64,000 bases of DNA from Tomocerus qinae (taxonomy: Eukaryota > Arthropoda > Collembola > Entomobryomorpha > Tomoceridae), in assembly GCA_020055645.1 (NCBI GenBank), contig CM034546.1:16616001-16680000 (forward strand). Direction: 5' to 3'. The translations under genes and the position numbers were made by a program. Shown in pieces: positions 38,001 through 47,650 of this stretch (position 1 is its first letter; every line of letters begins with the position of its first letter). The notes under the pieces are model-generated. The model made no database searches. It was given only the letters and a program-made list of their open reading frames with translations, and had not been told where the DNA came from.

Positions 38001-40933
38001 CATTCGAATATAGTCTCTAAATGCTCAAGATGCGCGTGAAAATCCTTACTATAAACGATAATATCATCAAGATATGCCAATGCGATGGTCCATTTAAGAC
38101 CTCCCAGCACTGCATCTATCAATCTCTGAAAAGTAGCTGGTGCATTGCATAAACCAAAAGGCATAAAATTCCACTGGAATAGGCCGTCTGGACAAACAAA
38201 AGCTGTTTTGTCTTTAGACTCTTCATCCATTGGTACCTGGTAGTATGCCGACTCGCAATCCATAGTGCTCAAATATTTGGAAAATGCAAAACGATCAAGT
38301 GCATCGTCTAATCTAGGCAAAGGATAACTACTCTTTTTAGTGAGCGCATTCACAGCTCGAAAATCAACGCAAAAGCGTAAAGTCCCGTCAGACTTTTTGA
38401 CTAAAACGACCGGAGAAGACCATGGTGAATCCGAAGGTACTATTATCCCCTTAGCTAATAATTCAGAAACCTGTTTAGAAATCTCTTGCCTTTCAGCAAA
38501 CGAACATCTATAGGGCTTCTGTGCTACCGGCTGTGCACCTTGTACGTCTATGTTATGTGTCACCATATTACATCTACCCAAGTCTAATGCGTTTTTCGTA
38601 AATACGTCACGATATCGATACAACAAATCATTAACTTGTTCACGTTCTTCATCAGTCAAGTCTTTACCTAGAGATATTTTACCCAAAAAATCTTCTGCTT
38701 CTATGTCCATGGCACCTAAATGCTCCATACGTACTTTCTGTTCCTTAGTATTAGTAGTAGACTTTTTTACAGACTCTGCTTTTTCTGACTTAATGGTAGT
38801 TTCAACCTCATCTGCATTACACACTATCATGTTAGGTGTTAAAAAGTCATACGAACCAATAAGAACTCGCTTTCGTAATAATATAGGCCTGTTAGTTGGA
38901 TTTATCATGAATGTACAACCTTTGCCTCTCTTAACGTCGACTATAGCATTGCCTACTTGTATGTGTTTCGTGTATTGTAGTTGTACTCGAGGTGTTATCA
39001 TAATACTGGCGTCAACATCTTCATCTATGAAAAAATGTACTTTCTTAGCGTTATTCGGTGGAACGATAACATTACGATTCAGTCTGATTTGATTGTCTGG
39101 TGATTGGTGCGATTTCAGTTCATCTGACTTTTCAGAAGTCGTAAACCCTGGCAACGAAGTACAAGTAGTAGGTCCACTTGCCCAAGCGGCATCAGTATCA
39201 GAAGTAGTCGTGATAGGACTTTCGTTGGTTTGGCCCCGCGGCCGTGGTACGTTAATACCCAATTGTGGCCGGGCTTCTTTTTCAGTACTGCCTTTGCCTA
39301 CTTCAGGCTTTACGCCTATTTCCTTGGCAACTGGGCAAAAAGATTCCGTCAGGCATGATGACTTAACATCGTTTTTAACCCGAGGGTCTCCCTTCTCTGC
39401 TGGTACTGCGTCCTTACACGCCTTTACATTAGGTAATAGAACTGTCGCCCAATCTGTAAACTCAGATATTGGTATCCCATTCAAATATCTTCGTGATTCG
39501 TTAGCTATGTCCACACCGTACGTAAACAAATTAGGACCTTTAAAATAATTCAGTTTAACGCCGTATGCTAATAACCAATCTCTTCCCAAAACTACATTAC
39601 TAGATAAACCAGGTACAATATAGAAACACCATAATATCTTATATCCATCTATCTCCAAGAACATTTCAATTTTTTGTCTTACTACGTACTCTCCTGCTTC
39701 CTCTATCGATAGTCCAATAGTAAATGGTTGTATGTCACTAACCCTGTGTACATATTGTTCTCCGCTAGGATTTCCCATCATGTCTCTATAAAATTTATAG
39801 CTAATTCCCGAAATAGTAGCCCCCGTATCCACCAATACCTCCGTAAACTTGCCATTAATTTTCAAGTTGAGCTGTCGCTTCCATCTTTCATTTTGCATGC
39901 GATGCCTAGCTGGAAACATGCCATATGGAGTTTCAGTGTAAACCGTAGTCTCTGAAGTCTCGTCAATACTATCCTCGGTTACACTAGTATGGTATGGTTG
40001 AGCCACTTTCCGACAATTCTTCTTCCTTCTTAAACTTTTATTAATGTCACTCAACGTGACTTCACAATCCTCCCATTTCCTTTCATACTCACTATCATTT
40101 TCATCACTAGCATCCGGGCTAGTATCACTCAACACTCTAAATCTATTCCTCAACTTAACATCAAAATCAACTTTATTTTTTAAACTCTTTCCCTTACTTC
40201 CACGCTTTTTCCTCACATTAACAACTTTTTCTTTGTTCCCAATCATCACTTTCTCATCAACAACCTCCTTGACATTGCTAGTATTTGATTCCGTTGATTG
40301 ACCTTCTGAAGTGGAGGTCAAAAGATTCAAATACGCACTGTCAGAACTAATTTCACTCTCCATCCTAGGCTCCTTACTTTCAAACCCGATAATTTTACTT
40401 AATGCTTTCCCACATCTACTCTCCGAATGCAATTCCAAATTCTTTTCTCTCAACTGCCAATTTTTAAATAAATTTTTCCGAATATAATGTTGAGCCTTTC
40501 CATCATGTCCCCCCGATGGTACATATGGACTACCAACAACTCCCTCTTTCACTACCGATGCATAAGATCCCTTTCCTGAAATATGCACATCACTCCTATC
40601 CATCTTAGAATTAGTAAAAATTAAATTTCTATTGTGGATAGCCACATTCTCATCCACAGTCCCACTATTAACGCACATACTCACATTATTGCACTCATTC
40701 ATCTCATTACTAACATTTCCATTTCCCAAATTAACATTATTATCATTATTACCTATTATATTCCTCTCATTTAACCCCCTTAAATATTGCACATTACTAT
40801 CACATACAATTGAATTATAATTTCCCACATTATTTCCCAAATTTTTATTATTATTCAATGTTTCACCAAAACCAGATCCATTACCAACAATTGTCAGACT
40901 CTTTACTGACGCTGTACAGAGTTTTGGTTTAAA
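35030..40933 (-). CDS. pol: Pol polyprotein of element 2
   Basis: Open from the slippery site (40933-40927) to the stop at 35030. No ATG marks its start (the first start-like codon is a TTG at 40858), so it is read as a Gag-Pol fusion. Counting from 40858: an Asn/Ser-rich region of about 330 residues; aspartic protease DTGA near 344; reverse transcriptase around 780-960 with LPRLDDALD and catalytic YLDD near 928; RNase H from TDAS near 1077; integrase zinc finger (H-H-C-C, ending CQLCQ) about 1300-1340; integrase core with D in GIDLIGPFP near 1370, D in LTDCGPNF near 1431 and E in NGIVERSN near 1467; then a GPY/F-type module (KWKGPY). No chromodomain was recognised. A long Ser/Asn-rich acidic tail follows. 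At about 1,960 residues it is longer than typical Gypsy Pol because of the two low-complexity ends. No break is visible. Confidence 0.95.
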   Translation of the reverse strand, partial: FKPKLCTASVKSLTIVGNGSGFGETLNNNKNLGNNVGNYNSIVCDSNVQYLRGLNERNIIGNNDNNVNLGNGNVSNEMNECNNVSMCVNSGTVDENVAIHNRNLIFTNSKMDRSDVHISGKGSYASVVKEGVVGSPYVPSGGHDGKAQHYIRKNLFKNWQLREKNLELHSESRCGKALSKIIGFESKEPRMESEISSDSAYLNLLTSTSEGQSTESNTSNVKEVVDEKVMIGNKEKVVNVRKKRGSKGKSLKNKVDFDVKLRNRFRVLSDTSPDASDENDSEYERKWEDCEVTLSDINKSLRRKKNCRKVAQPYHTSVTEDSIDETSETTVYTETPYGMFPARHRMQNERWKRQLNLKINGKFTEVLVDTGATISGISYKFYRDMMGNPSGEQYVHRVSDIQPFTIGLSIEEAGEYVVRQKIEMFLEIDGYKILWCFYIVPGLSSNVVLGRDWLLAYGVKLNYFKGPNLFTYGVDIANESRRYLNGIPISEFTDWATVLLPNVKACKDAVPAEKGDPRVKNDVKSSCLTESFCPVAKEIGVKPEVGKGSTEKEARPQLGINVPRPRGQTNESPITTTSDTDAAWASGPTTCTSLPGFTTSEKSDELKSHQSPDNQIRLNRNVIVPPNNAKKVHFFIDEDVDASIMITPRVQLQYTKHIQVGNAIVDVKRGKGCTFMINPTNRPILLRKRVLIGSYDFLTPNMIVCNADEVETTIKSEKAESVKKSTTNTKEQKVRMEHLGAMDIEAEDFLGKISLGKDLTDEEREQVNDLLYRYRDVFTKNALDLGRCNMVTHNIDVQGAQPVAQKPYRCSFAERQEISKQVSELLAKGIIVPSDSPWSSPVVLVKKSDGTLRFCVDFRAVNALTKKSSYPLPRLDDALDRFAFSKYLSTMDCESAYYQVPMDEESKDKTAFVCPDGLFQWNFMPFGLCNAPATFQRLIDAVLGGLKWTIALAYLDDIIVYSKDFHAHLEHLETIFECLKKAGLKLKPAKCNFADNKIKFLGHIISAEGISADPNKCRAVNEFPRPKTVRDILSFVNFCGYYRRFIKGFSNIARPLTALTCKNVPFIWGEEQEQAFIQLKQALVSPPIMAHPQDDAPTRICTDASYTGLGATLEQQEVNHSIEQQGKDGQWKVVAYISRTLKPHEKKYSVSEIECLGILYAVEAFRPYIHGRPFTIVTDHCSLCYLLKLKDPQGRLARWALRLSPYYFDIQYVSGKSHGHVDALSRYPLALSNCTSITDPLNFGDNLCGMDKRSEWESRQKADPMLKDIISDLIHAKWQEDYEIDPKHDSYTLIDGLLYKAGDTEDENLWRLVVPQGLRKEVLTEVHENNAMHLGFFKTWCLIKSRYYWRKMYSHTRQFVLGCQLCQQYNRRVGAAPGPAQPIPTPDMPYDRVGIDLIGPFPSTPFPRRNQYALVIMDHLTRFVDIFPVKSTETKHIVKVLTEGMIYSSHHSCPKEILTDCGPNFMSKDFREFCDKYHINLIHSSPYNPQTNGIVERSNAVIKNILAKHVNETMNDWDKYLNRVAYAMNNTVHRVNQYSPYYLLHGREPRLPCDAITPTISERVGDEEPNIIMTRARRAQQVAKDRTDRFQNIEKRRWDAKHKPRHYNTGDFVWLANFARIPGKVSKWLVHWKGPYCVVKQTGPISYLIADERKFGHTRVENVRHLKPYYGEFTSDEASECDFYDEVELPPELVSTLSDKPSTDCSNPISIQDDGLEFSEHNNSRDDPGNVSDATVYTEIARLLTTEDLECPGEISNIAHASGNNVESVNISVQSNIGTRTTDSHSQVEERVINDSRNRMSGENVSVNVTGSVESIFGSRDVSFIDFGTGGNVNTSERNSDIFGESSNVSNNVSLNISGDNSVLGNSSNASNFFDLSTANSAESVAQSPDYFGTPVASPGDNPQETEGTEETGTVETEESSVRRSVRTTIPIDRFGCPVPSSMINSRGQLKRLCKVASAVQMLCGMY

Positions 40934-42243
40934 GGTTGGGGAGGAGGAACTTGATTAGAGCTCTGCTGACCTCCAGCATTATTATTTTGTGGCACTGGTG
41001 CGGAATTATTTCCTACTGTCCCATTATTCAAGGGATTAGGACAATAATATGACACGTGACCAGTCTCTCCACAACGATAGCATGTAACAGGACTTTCTCC
41101 CGTATTTCCACGATTATTTTGTGGTCTATAATAGTTCCCTCTATTATTTCCCCGATAATAATTGCCTTGATTGGGATTTCTCCCACTTTGTTCACTTCCC
41201 CGATAGTAATTGCCTTGATTGGGATTTCTCCCAGTTTGTTCATTTTGATTATTTCCCGAATTATTATTACTATTAGGGACTGAACTTGAACGAACATCAC
41301 GAACATTATTAAAGCGTTGGGACCGCCCACCAGATTCTCTAAAGCTCGAATTCACGGGTCCTGGTACATATGTACTACGTGAATTTGAACTCCGGGTGCT
41401 AGTACTCGTCTTATTCATTGCGTATATTTCGGCAATTTTACGCAATTTATCAAGAAATTCACCAGTTGATTTAAAGTCTTGACCTATTAAGTTAGTCTGA
41501 ATATCAAATGGTAAAGTCTTGGTCAACTGCTCGATTTTTCTTTGAATCGACATAGTCGGCTCAATATTGCGCAATATTTCTAGCTTACTAGCCACATACT
41601 TCTGTGGGTCATCGCCAATATTGTATACAAGCGCTTTATTTTGTATACGATAGTAAGTCTTTTGGGAGGAGTGATCAAAAAACTTTAAGAATTTAAATTT
41701 AATTTCAAACCAGACATCCTCAAAGTCAGGATTAATCTCCTTTAATTGGTTGCTGATTGATGGATATTCTGCCGTCCACCAATTTTTAGCATCGCCCTCC
41801 AAAACTCGATCAAAGTTATGGATAGCCCATTGCTTTGTCAAACCAATAAAATCCAAATCAGTCTCAAATTTCAAAAGAAATTCCTCCGCATCAGACTTTC
41901 CATCATAGTGCCGCAATTGTTGAATGGCCTGATGGTGCGCGAAAAGGTTAGGATTTACTACCATATTCTGGCTATCGGATCTGGCATTGTTAACATTGGA
42001 ACGTACAGTACCTGCGTTTCCAGTATTAAGAAGATCAAACCGAGCCTGTAATTCAGCGAGTTGTCGTCGCAACAGTGTAACTTCGTCCTCCACTCCTTCA
42101 TTATGAGCGTCATGAGCTTGTCCTCCAATTCCTTGAGCTTGCTCCTCATTCCTCCGCTCATTACCATCACCACGGTTTGCATTGCCAGCATCAAAATCCC
42201 ACTCTCCGTCATTATCTCCGTCACCCACGGCACTCATTGTCAA
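40903..42243 (-). CDS. gag: Gag polyprotein of element 2
   Basis: 446 codons from the ATG at 42243. A Gly/Asn/Asp-rich N-terminal region and a short coiled-coil-like stretch (LRRQLAELQARFDLL, about 54-68) come first. A Gypsy-type capsid domain follows, starting near QQLRHYDGKSDAEEFL (about residue 110) and extending to about 285. The C-terminal part is an Asn/Gly/Arg-rich linker with two near-identical copies of a segment around RNPNQGNYYRG, then one CCHC knuckle (CYRCGETGHVSYYC) near residue 390. Its product should form the particle and package RNA. The last ten codons overlap the pol frame at the slippery site. No frame break is seen. Confidence 0.92.
   Translation of the reverse strand: MTMSAVGDGDNDGEWDFDAGNANRGDGNERRNEEQAQGIGGQAHDAHNEGVEDEVTLLRRQLAELQARFDLLNTGNAGTVRSNVNNARSDSQNMVVNPNLFAHHQAIQQLRHYDGKSDAEEFLLKFETDLDFIGLTKQWAIHNFDRVLEGDAKNWWTAEYPSISNQLKEINPDFEDVWFEIKFKFLKFFDHSSQKTYYRIQNKALVYNIGDDPQKYVASKLEILRNIEPTMSIQRKIEQLTKTLPFDIQTNLIGQDFKSTGEFLDKLRKIAEIYAMNKTSTSTRSSNSRSTYVPGPVNSSFRESGGRSQRFNNVRDVRSSSVPNSNNNSGNNQNEQTGRNPNQGNYYRGSEQSGRNPNQGNYYRGNNRGNYYRPQNNRGNTGESPVTCYRCGETGHVSYYCPNPLNNGTVGNNSAPVPQNNNAGGQQSSNQVPPPQPLNQNSVQRQ
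40927..40933 (-). promoter_or_regulatory. -1 frameshift slippery heptamer TTTAAAC
   Basis: In gag phase the site reads T TTA AAC (gag codons 438-439), the canonical X XXY YYZ form, and slipping back one base gives TTT AAA in the pol frame. The gag stop follows 21 nt later. Four bases downstream, ACTCT/AGAGT and GTCAG/CTGAC form two interleaved complementary pairs that could make alternative hairpins or a compact pseudoknot. Confidence 0.8.
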
Positions 42244-44044
42244 ACAAAGGTTATCTCAGAGAAAACAAATTAGGATTAATACACATTCACAATGTTTTAT
42301 GCTTATCCTTAGTGACCTCCGTTCACTTCTCTTTTTACAAATTATTTAAATTATTAGATAAGTTCCCAAAATATTCATAACTTAGACTTTTTTACACTCA
42401 ACTACAATCAAATCAACATATGCCCAGTCATTCAACTTAATTTATATTCATTGGCGTCTTTTTTAGCTAATTAGGGATTCATCTCTCTTTTTTACTCGAC
42501 TTTTAACAAAGTCAAACGCGCGATATGGCAGATAAGTTCAATGCCCAACTGTCGCCACGAATTAACATAAAGCAACGCTTAGCTTATGAGAGTAAGACAA
42601 CGTCCCGTATCTACCACCATATAATAGACTGATAGGTCTACTATGTTTTATTTTCACATGGGGCGAATCAAGAAAATAAGAAAAATTTGAGCAGCACTTA
42701 GTTTTAGAAATGTACTTTGTATTCACACAACAGTACTGAAAACATAATTAGTAATAATCCCGTAAGACTTTTGAAAAATGCTCAGAATTTTCTTTAGCTG
42801 TCTGCTCGGATACCAAGAAAAATTTAAATCCGTTTCGTACAGACAGAATATAGAAAGTTAGAAAACGAATAGTCTGATGGTTTCCCCAATGACGACCGTT
42901 AAAATGCGTTTCAATGACACGGCAAATCTTAAACGTTTCAAAATTGCACGGCAATACGTTAGGTAAAACGTATATATAGCAATTATTTCTAAATGCGTGA
43001 TCTAGAACACATAACGGGTTAAATGGAAACATTTTACGTTCATATTGCTGTTATTGTTTTGCTGAAACTCAATTATATCGATCGAAATCGAATGTACTCA
43101 CTGCATGCCACTCGAGGACTCAGTGCAGTACCAAAAGACAAAAATTTTCATGTACATAAAATGACCGCGCAGCTATTTATTCAACCAAAGAAAAAATGAA
43201 AAAATTTCCTAGTCAATTGCAGAGATTGACTTTTCAAACAAAAATGTAATTAAAGAAAATTTAGCTTTGACTCGCTGTGCGCAGCGTATGTTGTATACCG
43301 AACGCAATTCCACTAGCTCCCTAATACAATTCACCATTTCAACATTTTGATTATGAATTTCACCCCTTGGAAAATAAATTTTTATGACAAACGCCCATAA
43401 ATTCACAAATGCCTTTAAATATTACTATAATAATTATGACGAAGTCAATAAATTATTTTTACCATTCCCCAGATTATGCATTGGAATGTGCACTGTGGTT
43501 ATGTGTGTAGGTCGGTTTTGTGTCTTCAGTTTTTTGTCGATAAAACGAGAACTGATTTCCGCATATTTATGATATAAATATTTTTGTATAGCCCATAAGA
43601 TAGGAAATCTCAGAAAATTATCCCCAAGAAAATCAAAATTATTTTAAGTTCAAAAACAAAAATTATCCTTTATGATGACGGACGGTCATCATTTTTTGCC
43701 GATTTTACAAAAAGTGTTATTCCCATAATTTTGATAATAATTTCCCCAGGTAGCCCATACGATACTTTATATCAGGAAATTAGTCCCATCATTCAAAAAT
43801 TTCAATTAAGCCCAAAAAACAAAATTTACTTTTATGGCGATGAACGACACATGCAACATGTACCTATCACAATGCACATTACCCAGATCCCTCACAGACA
43901 ACAATTTTCGTATTCCCCATCCAATTTCACATAAATTATTTATGCTCCCATAATAAAAATGATGTTTTTGAAATGTTGACACTTCACTTACCCGAAAAAA
44001 GTACATCCGAATATATCCTTGTCCCAATCTTCGATCCTGCAGCT
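42244..44044 (-). other. Long non-coding leader of element 2
   Basis: About 1.8 kb between the 5' LTR and gag, without a supported gene. A strong splice donor lies near its LTR end. The first bases inside the LTR (AGCTGCAGGATCGAAG on the minus strand) do not begin with the usual TGG of a primer-binding site. Instead they contain the complement of a tRNA T-loop sequence (TTCGATCC). Confidence 0.7.
43986..43994 (-). promoter_or_regulatory. Probable 5' splice site in the leader
   Basis: On the minus strand CGG|GTAAGTG, an almost ideal donor, lies 54 nt inside the 5' LTR. This is the place where retroviruses and envelope-bearing Gypsy relatives have their leader donor. The leader contains one short upstream ATG before the donor (near 44005), which could affect translation of a spliced RNA. 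Confidence 0.6.
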
Positions 44045-44432
44045 TGTCGTACGGAAAAGACTCCTCTGTGGGTGATGCGCTCGCTAGGTAAAGCCACGGG
44101 TCAACCAGGAGAGGTATTCTCCGAATGTTCTTCTTTCGGTCAGGTCAGTGTCAGTCACGTCCCGAAGATGCCAATAATGCCAAGATGCCAATAACTCAAC
44201 CCAAGCCAAGACCTCGTTTCTCTGTCCCACAACCTCTTTATTGGCTCTAGACTCGCACCTTCTCTCCTCTGCTTCCCACTTCGTTCTCCCGACTCTTTTC
44301 ACAAGTCTGCCGAGAGTCATCCAATGGCTTCACTCACTAGTGCAGCCATTGGCTGGCTCACGGCAGCCCCGCGTTTACATATTTGTCGGCGGTTTACATA
44401 TCTCTATGACTTAATCTTACTATACCCCGACA
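44045..44432 (-). repeat. 5' LTR of element 2
   Basis: Same 388-bp sequence as 33593-33980. In element orientation it should carry the promoter. I see no strong TATA box, but the AATAAA polyadenylation signal (plus-strand TTTATT at 44237-44242) lies near its middle. The outer edge meets chitin synthase exon 16 at the ATAT target copy. Confidence 0.95.
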
Positions 44433-44436
44433 ATAT

Positions 44437-45626
44437 TTGTGATTTCTGCATTAATGCACCCTAAAGAATTCGGCTGCCTTAAACATGGAGGTATTTACTA
44501 CATCACAATCCCTACCATGTATATGCTGTTGCCTTTATATTCTTTGTTTAACATGAATAACGTTGGATGGGGTACAAGGGAGAAAAAGATGGAAACCAAA
44601 GAGGTGAGTATATTTGCATAAATCTTCTCATGTAATTTAAGGTGTATAAGGTTACTTAGAACTTTTTTCACGATTATAACTATAACCATCATTGATACTA
44701 GAAATTAGCTGCTAAAGGAACTCCTGCACAGGAAAATCAAAATTCAATATTTTGCATAGACTTTTCTAAAATATTTTACAAGAACACCAGACTAAATGAA
44801 GATATTACAAGAATTTATGAAATATTGAATGAAACCAGAAACAGGTATTGGTATTTGATAAAAAGTCATGGTACAATGAAGTATTACTTTATATAATTTT
44901 TTCGAATGTATTTTAAGACATCACGAAAAGGAAACGGAATCTTCCACCTCCAATAATTGTGTTGCTGGGACATCATCTGCTACGACTCCTAGCACTAAAG
45001 AATTTGACAAAGGTAAGCAGTTTGTTTTGTCAATGTATATTAATATTGAATCATTAAAGCACATCTGTTAATAAATGGGCTAGTTAGTCTTAATAATAAT
45101 TATAACTAATAATGATAAATTCAGTTTTGTCAGATTATGATGAATCAAAATTTCAAACTTTTGAATTGGAAGAAGCAGAAAAGGTTTTCTGGGAAGAATG
45201 TATCAGTAAATATTTAAAACCAATTACCCCAGACGACAAAAAAGAGGCGAGTACCAATGAAGATCTTAAGTTAAAGTATTTGTGGAAGTTGAAAAATTAA
45301 CTACTTTTTCATTAATATTTCAGAAAGAAGTGGCAAAACAATTAACACAATTACGTAATAAGGTGGCATTTTGGTTCATTGTTTTGAATGCCATGTTTGT
45401 GACGTTCATATTTTTGCTTCAGCTTGAAAAGGAAAAGATCTACATAAAATGGCCACTGGGGGATGGTTGGCAATTGCAGCCATTTGATTTACTTTTTATG
45501 ATTTTCATGGCTTCATTATTGGGTGCGCAGTTTGTTGCAATGCTTTTTCACCGATTCACAACTTTCACTCAAATATTAGCTGCAACAGAAATCCACCTAC
45601 CAAACTGGTACAGGAGCAGAGAATGA
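44437..45626 (+). pseudogene. Chitin synthase, exons after the insertion
   Basis: Remainder of exon 16 (44437-44603), then exons 44702-44844, 44918-45012, 45125-45246 and 45324-45626 (stop TGA). Exon 16 without the insertion and one ATAT copy is 303 nt, exactly in phase. It encodes membrane segments, HPKEFGC, a tyrosine-rich stretch and WGTRE, a hallmark that follows the catalytic core in this family. The exons after it encode a variable cytoplasmic linker, a conserved acidic FWEEC region and the final two membrane segments (KVAFWFIVLNAMFV, IKWPLG, AQFVAMLFHRF). The intron at 45247-45323 starts with GC (GAG|GCGAGT) instead of GT. No GT choice joins the exons in phase, and the GC choice gives a gap-free fit to the family. 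The total coding length found is about 1,207 codons, shorter than the usual 1,500 or so. Confidence 0.9.
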
Positions 45627-45871
45627 AATAACGTTTGATGGGTATTTACAAGAATTTTCACTACTTACATACAATTTCAATGAAACATTTATAATTAAGT
45701 TGTAAATAATTTCTTTCAGAGGACGGGAATTGAAATGTACTTAGTGAAAATTATAACTTTGAAAACGATGAATAAATCGTTCAGGACCATTGGTTGCTTA
45801 TACAAGTATTTATTTTCCTTTTTGAACTTTTCAGATATTATTGTAATTTTTCTTTAAATTATTATTGTATA

Positions 45872-45877
45872 AATAAA
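45872..45877 (+). promoter_or_regulatory. Probable polyadenylation signal of chitin synthase
   Basis: AATAAA about 250 nt after the stop codon, in a T-rich then A-rich context. An earlier AATAAA overlaps at 45768-45773 (GATGAATAAATCG), so the choice between the two is open. Confidence 0.45.
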
Positions 45878-47541
45878 AAATTAAATGACAAGATACTAGC
45901 TGTTAGACGTTTTGCATTGTATAATTAGTTAAATGTTGTAGTTAGGGACCTAATAATTGAAAATATTGGCTAAAATACCCCACCCTAACCCAGCTTATCA
46001 TAATCTAACTTAATCTAAGTTAGGGGTGGGCCAAACCAGGATCGGATGTGGCCTTTTATCAAAGATGTATTGCGAGGGATGCAGGGGCTATGAAGAGCTG
46101 AAGCCCTCCCCCCGAAACCCAACAAAAATAATATTTTTCTCAAAATAGCAAAATATTTCCAACGGTAATGATTTCGTTTAATATTGTAAGTCCTCAAGGC
46201 ATCAACAGTTTAAATAAAATGGCTTTTGCTTTTAATGTATCTATATATGCCATTCAACACAATACCTACCAAAATTTTACCAACAAAATAAATAAAATAG
46301 TTATATCCATTGTAATAAATTTAAGACATTTTTTTGAACGTACATTTGCTTTTCAAAAACAATTGAAATTATTGAAAGTGAACTAGTTTAAATATAAATA
46401 ACTAAACATGACAAAACAAAACTTGGGAATTTATTAATAATGATACAAATAAATTCTTGTCCTACATTTATTGATATTATACTTGTTATTCAATTGAATC
46501 TCAGATTTTCTCAATTTTGCTTGCCCTGATTTCAGCTAGCATACAATATTCTTTTGCTTAGCTTGATAAACTCAAACGTCTACTCTTAGGCCAAGAGTCT
46601 TAGCTCTTGATTGTTTTATTAAATGACCACCAATAGAATTTTGAATGACTGCCTTGCCGGCACACATTTATATAAGGCCTTAATGACACATGTTAACCAA
46701 GTATTTAATTAAATGAACACAATGGCTAGTAATTTATTTACGTAACCCATTTCAAGTTACTACTTACTTTGCGATTACTATAAAATGTACAAATACGCGT
46801 TAATGCGTTAGCCTAAATATTTGCAATATGAAAGGGAAAACAACGATAATCACGGCCGTATTCTCATTTGGATTACAAGTTTTTAGAGATATTGCAATTT
46901 GTGTAAATTATAGTAAATATAAAGGGATTAATGCAAATGATAAATGCTACTAATACTACATTTTTAATTCATTACAAAAATGTCAATAAATTTACTACTA
47001 TTTATCTAATTGTCCAATGCCTCCATATATTTTGTTTATTATCGTTTAAATTAATTTTAAATAGCACAAAAGATATTTAACTGTATTACGTAATTGTGTT
47101 CTTTTAGCGCATTTTCCCGTATAAAAGCGAAGTGCTGCTGACAAGAACTTAAAATGAAATAGTTCTCTGTATAATAATTGAATCTTTAAAACGTTTGCAC
47201 ATTTTGTAATATTTGCATGGCTTTCGAGAAATATACGGCATAAAATGTTATCCAATAATGAGGAAATAATAGTTAGACGGAATAAACATTTTATTAATAT
47301 GTAAAATGTGAAATGATTCAAACCAATGACTCATACCTTAATTAAATTCACAGTCAACAGTTTCAATATTTGCATAACGAAATATCAAAGGACAATTTGA
47401 GTCATATTGTGAATTTCTAAATAAGGAAAGAGTCTATAAAATTTAAATATCAGAATTAGTTCCACTAAATAGGAAATAGAGAACCTACAATTCTATATTG
47501 TCATACTTCCCAAATAAAAGATCACAAATAAATGAAATGGC
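45878..47541. other. Intergenic DNA, no gene seen
   Basis: AT-rich DNA between chitin synthase and the astacin gene. Short frames on both strands have no motif. A GC-richer patch at about 46020-46130 is unassigned. Confidence 0.45.
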
Positions 47542-47578
47542 TATAAATAACAATAGCGGACAATGAATAGACATCAGT
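47542..47578 (+). promoter_or_regulatory. Core promoter of the astacin gene
   Basis: TATAAATA at 47542-47549 is followed 32 bases later (start to start) by TCAGT (47574-47578), the arthropod initiator form. The start codon is 73 nt further on. The spacing fits RNA polymerase II promoters. Confidence 0.6.
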
Positions 47579-47650
47579 TCTCTCAAAACTACAGTAAATT
47601 ATATCGACATCAGAAATTGTATCAGTACTCGCAGATTCGTTGGATTAATT

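Larger units (their letters stand above)
33593..44432 (-). mobile_element. Ty3/Gypsy-type LTR retrotransposon 2, complete, 10.84 kb
   Basis: A complete element lies antisense inside chitin synthase exon 16. Its two 388-bp LTRs look identical, and an ATAT duplication lies at both outer edges (33589-33592 and 44433-44436). On the minus strand the order is 5' LTR, 1.8-kb leader, gag, pol in the -1 frame, and a third gene overlapping the end of pol. All three frames are open, which with the matching LTRs points to a very recent insertion. Such elements are classed as Metaviridae. The third gene is not an envelope by any feature I can see. The bases inside each LTR do not show a standard tRNA primer site or a clear polypurine tract. 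Confidence 0.95.
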
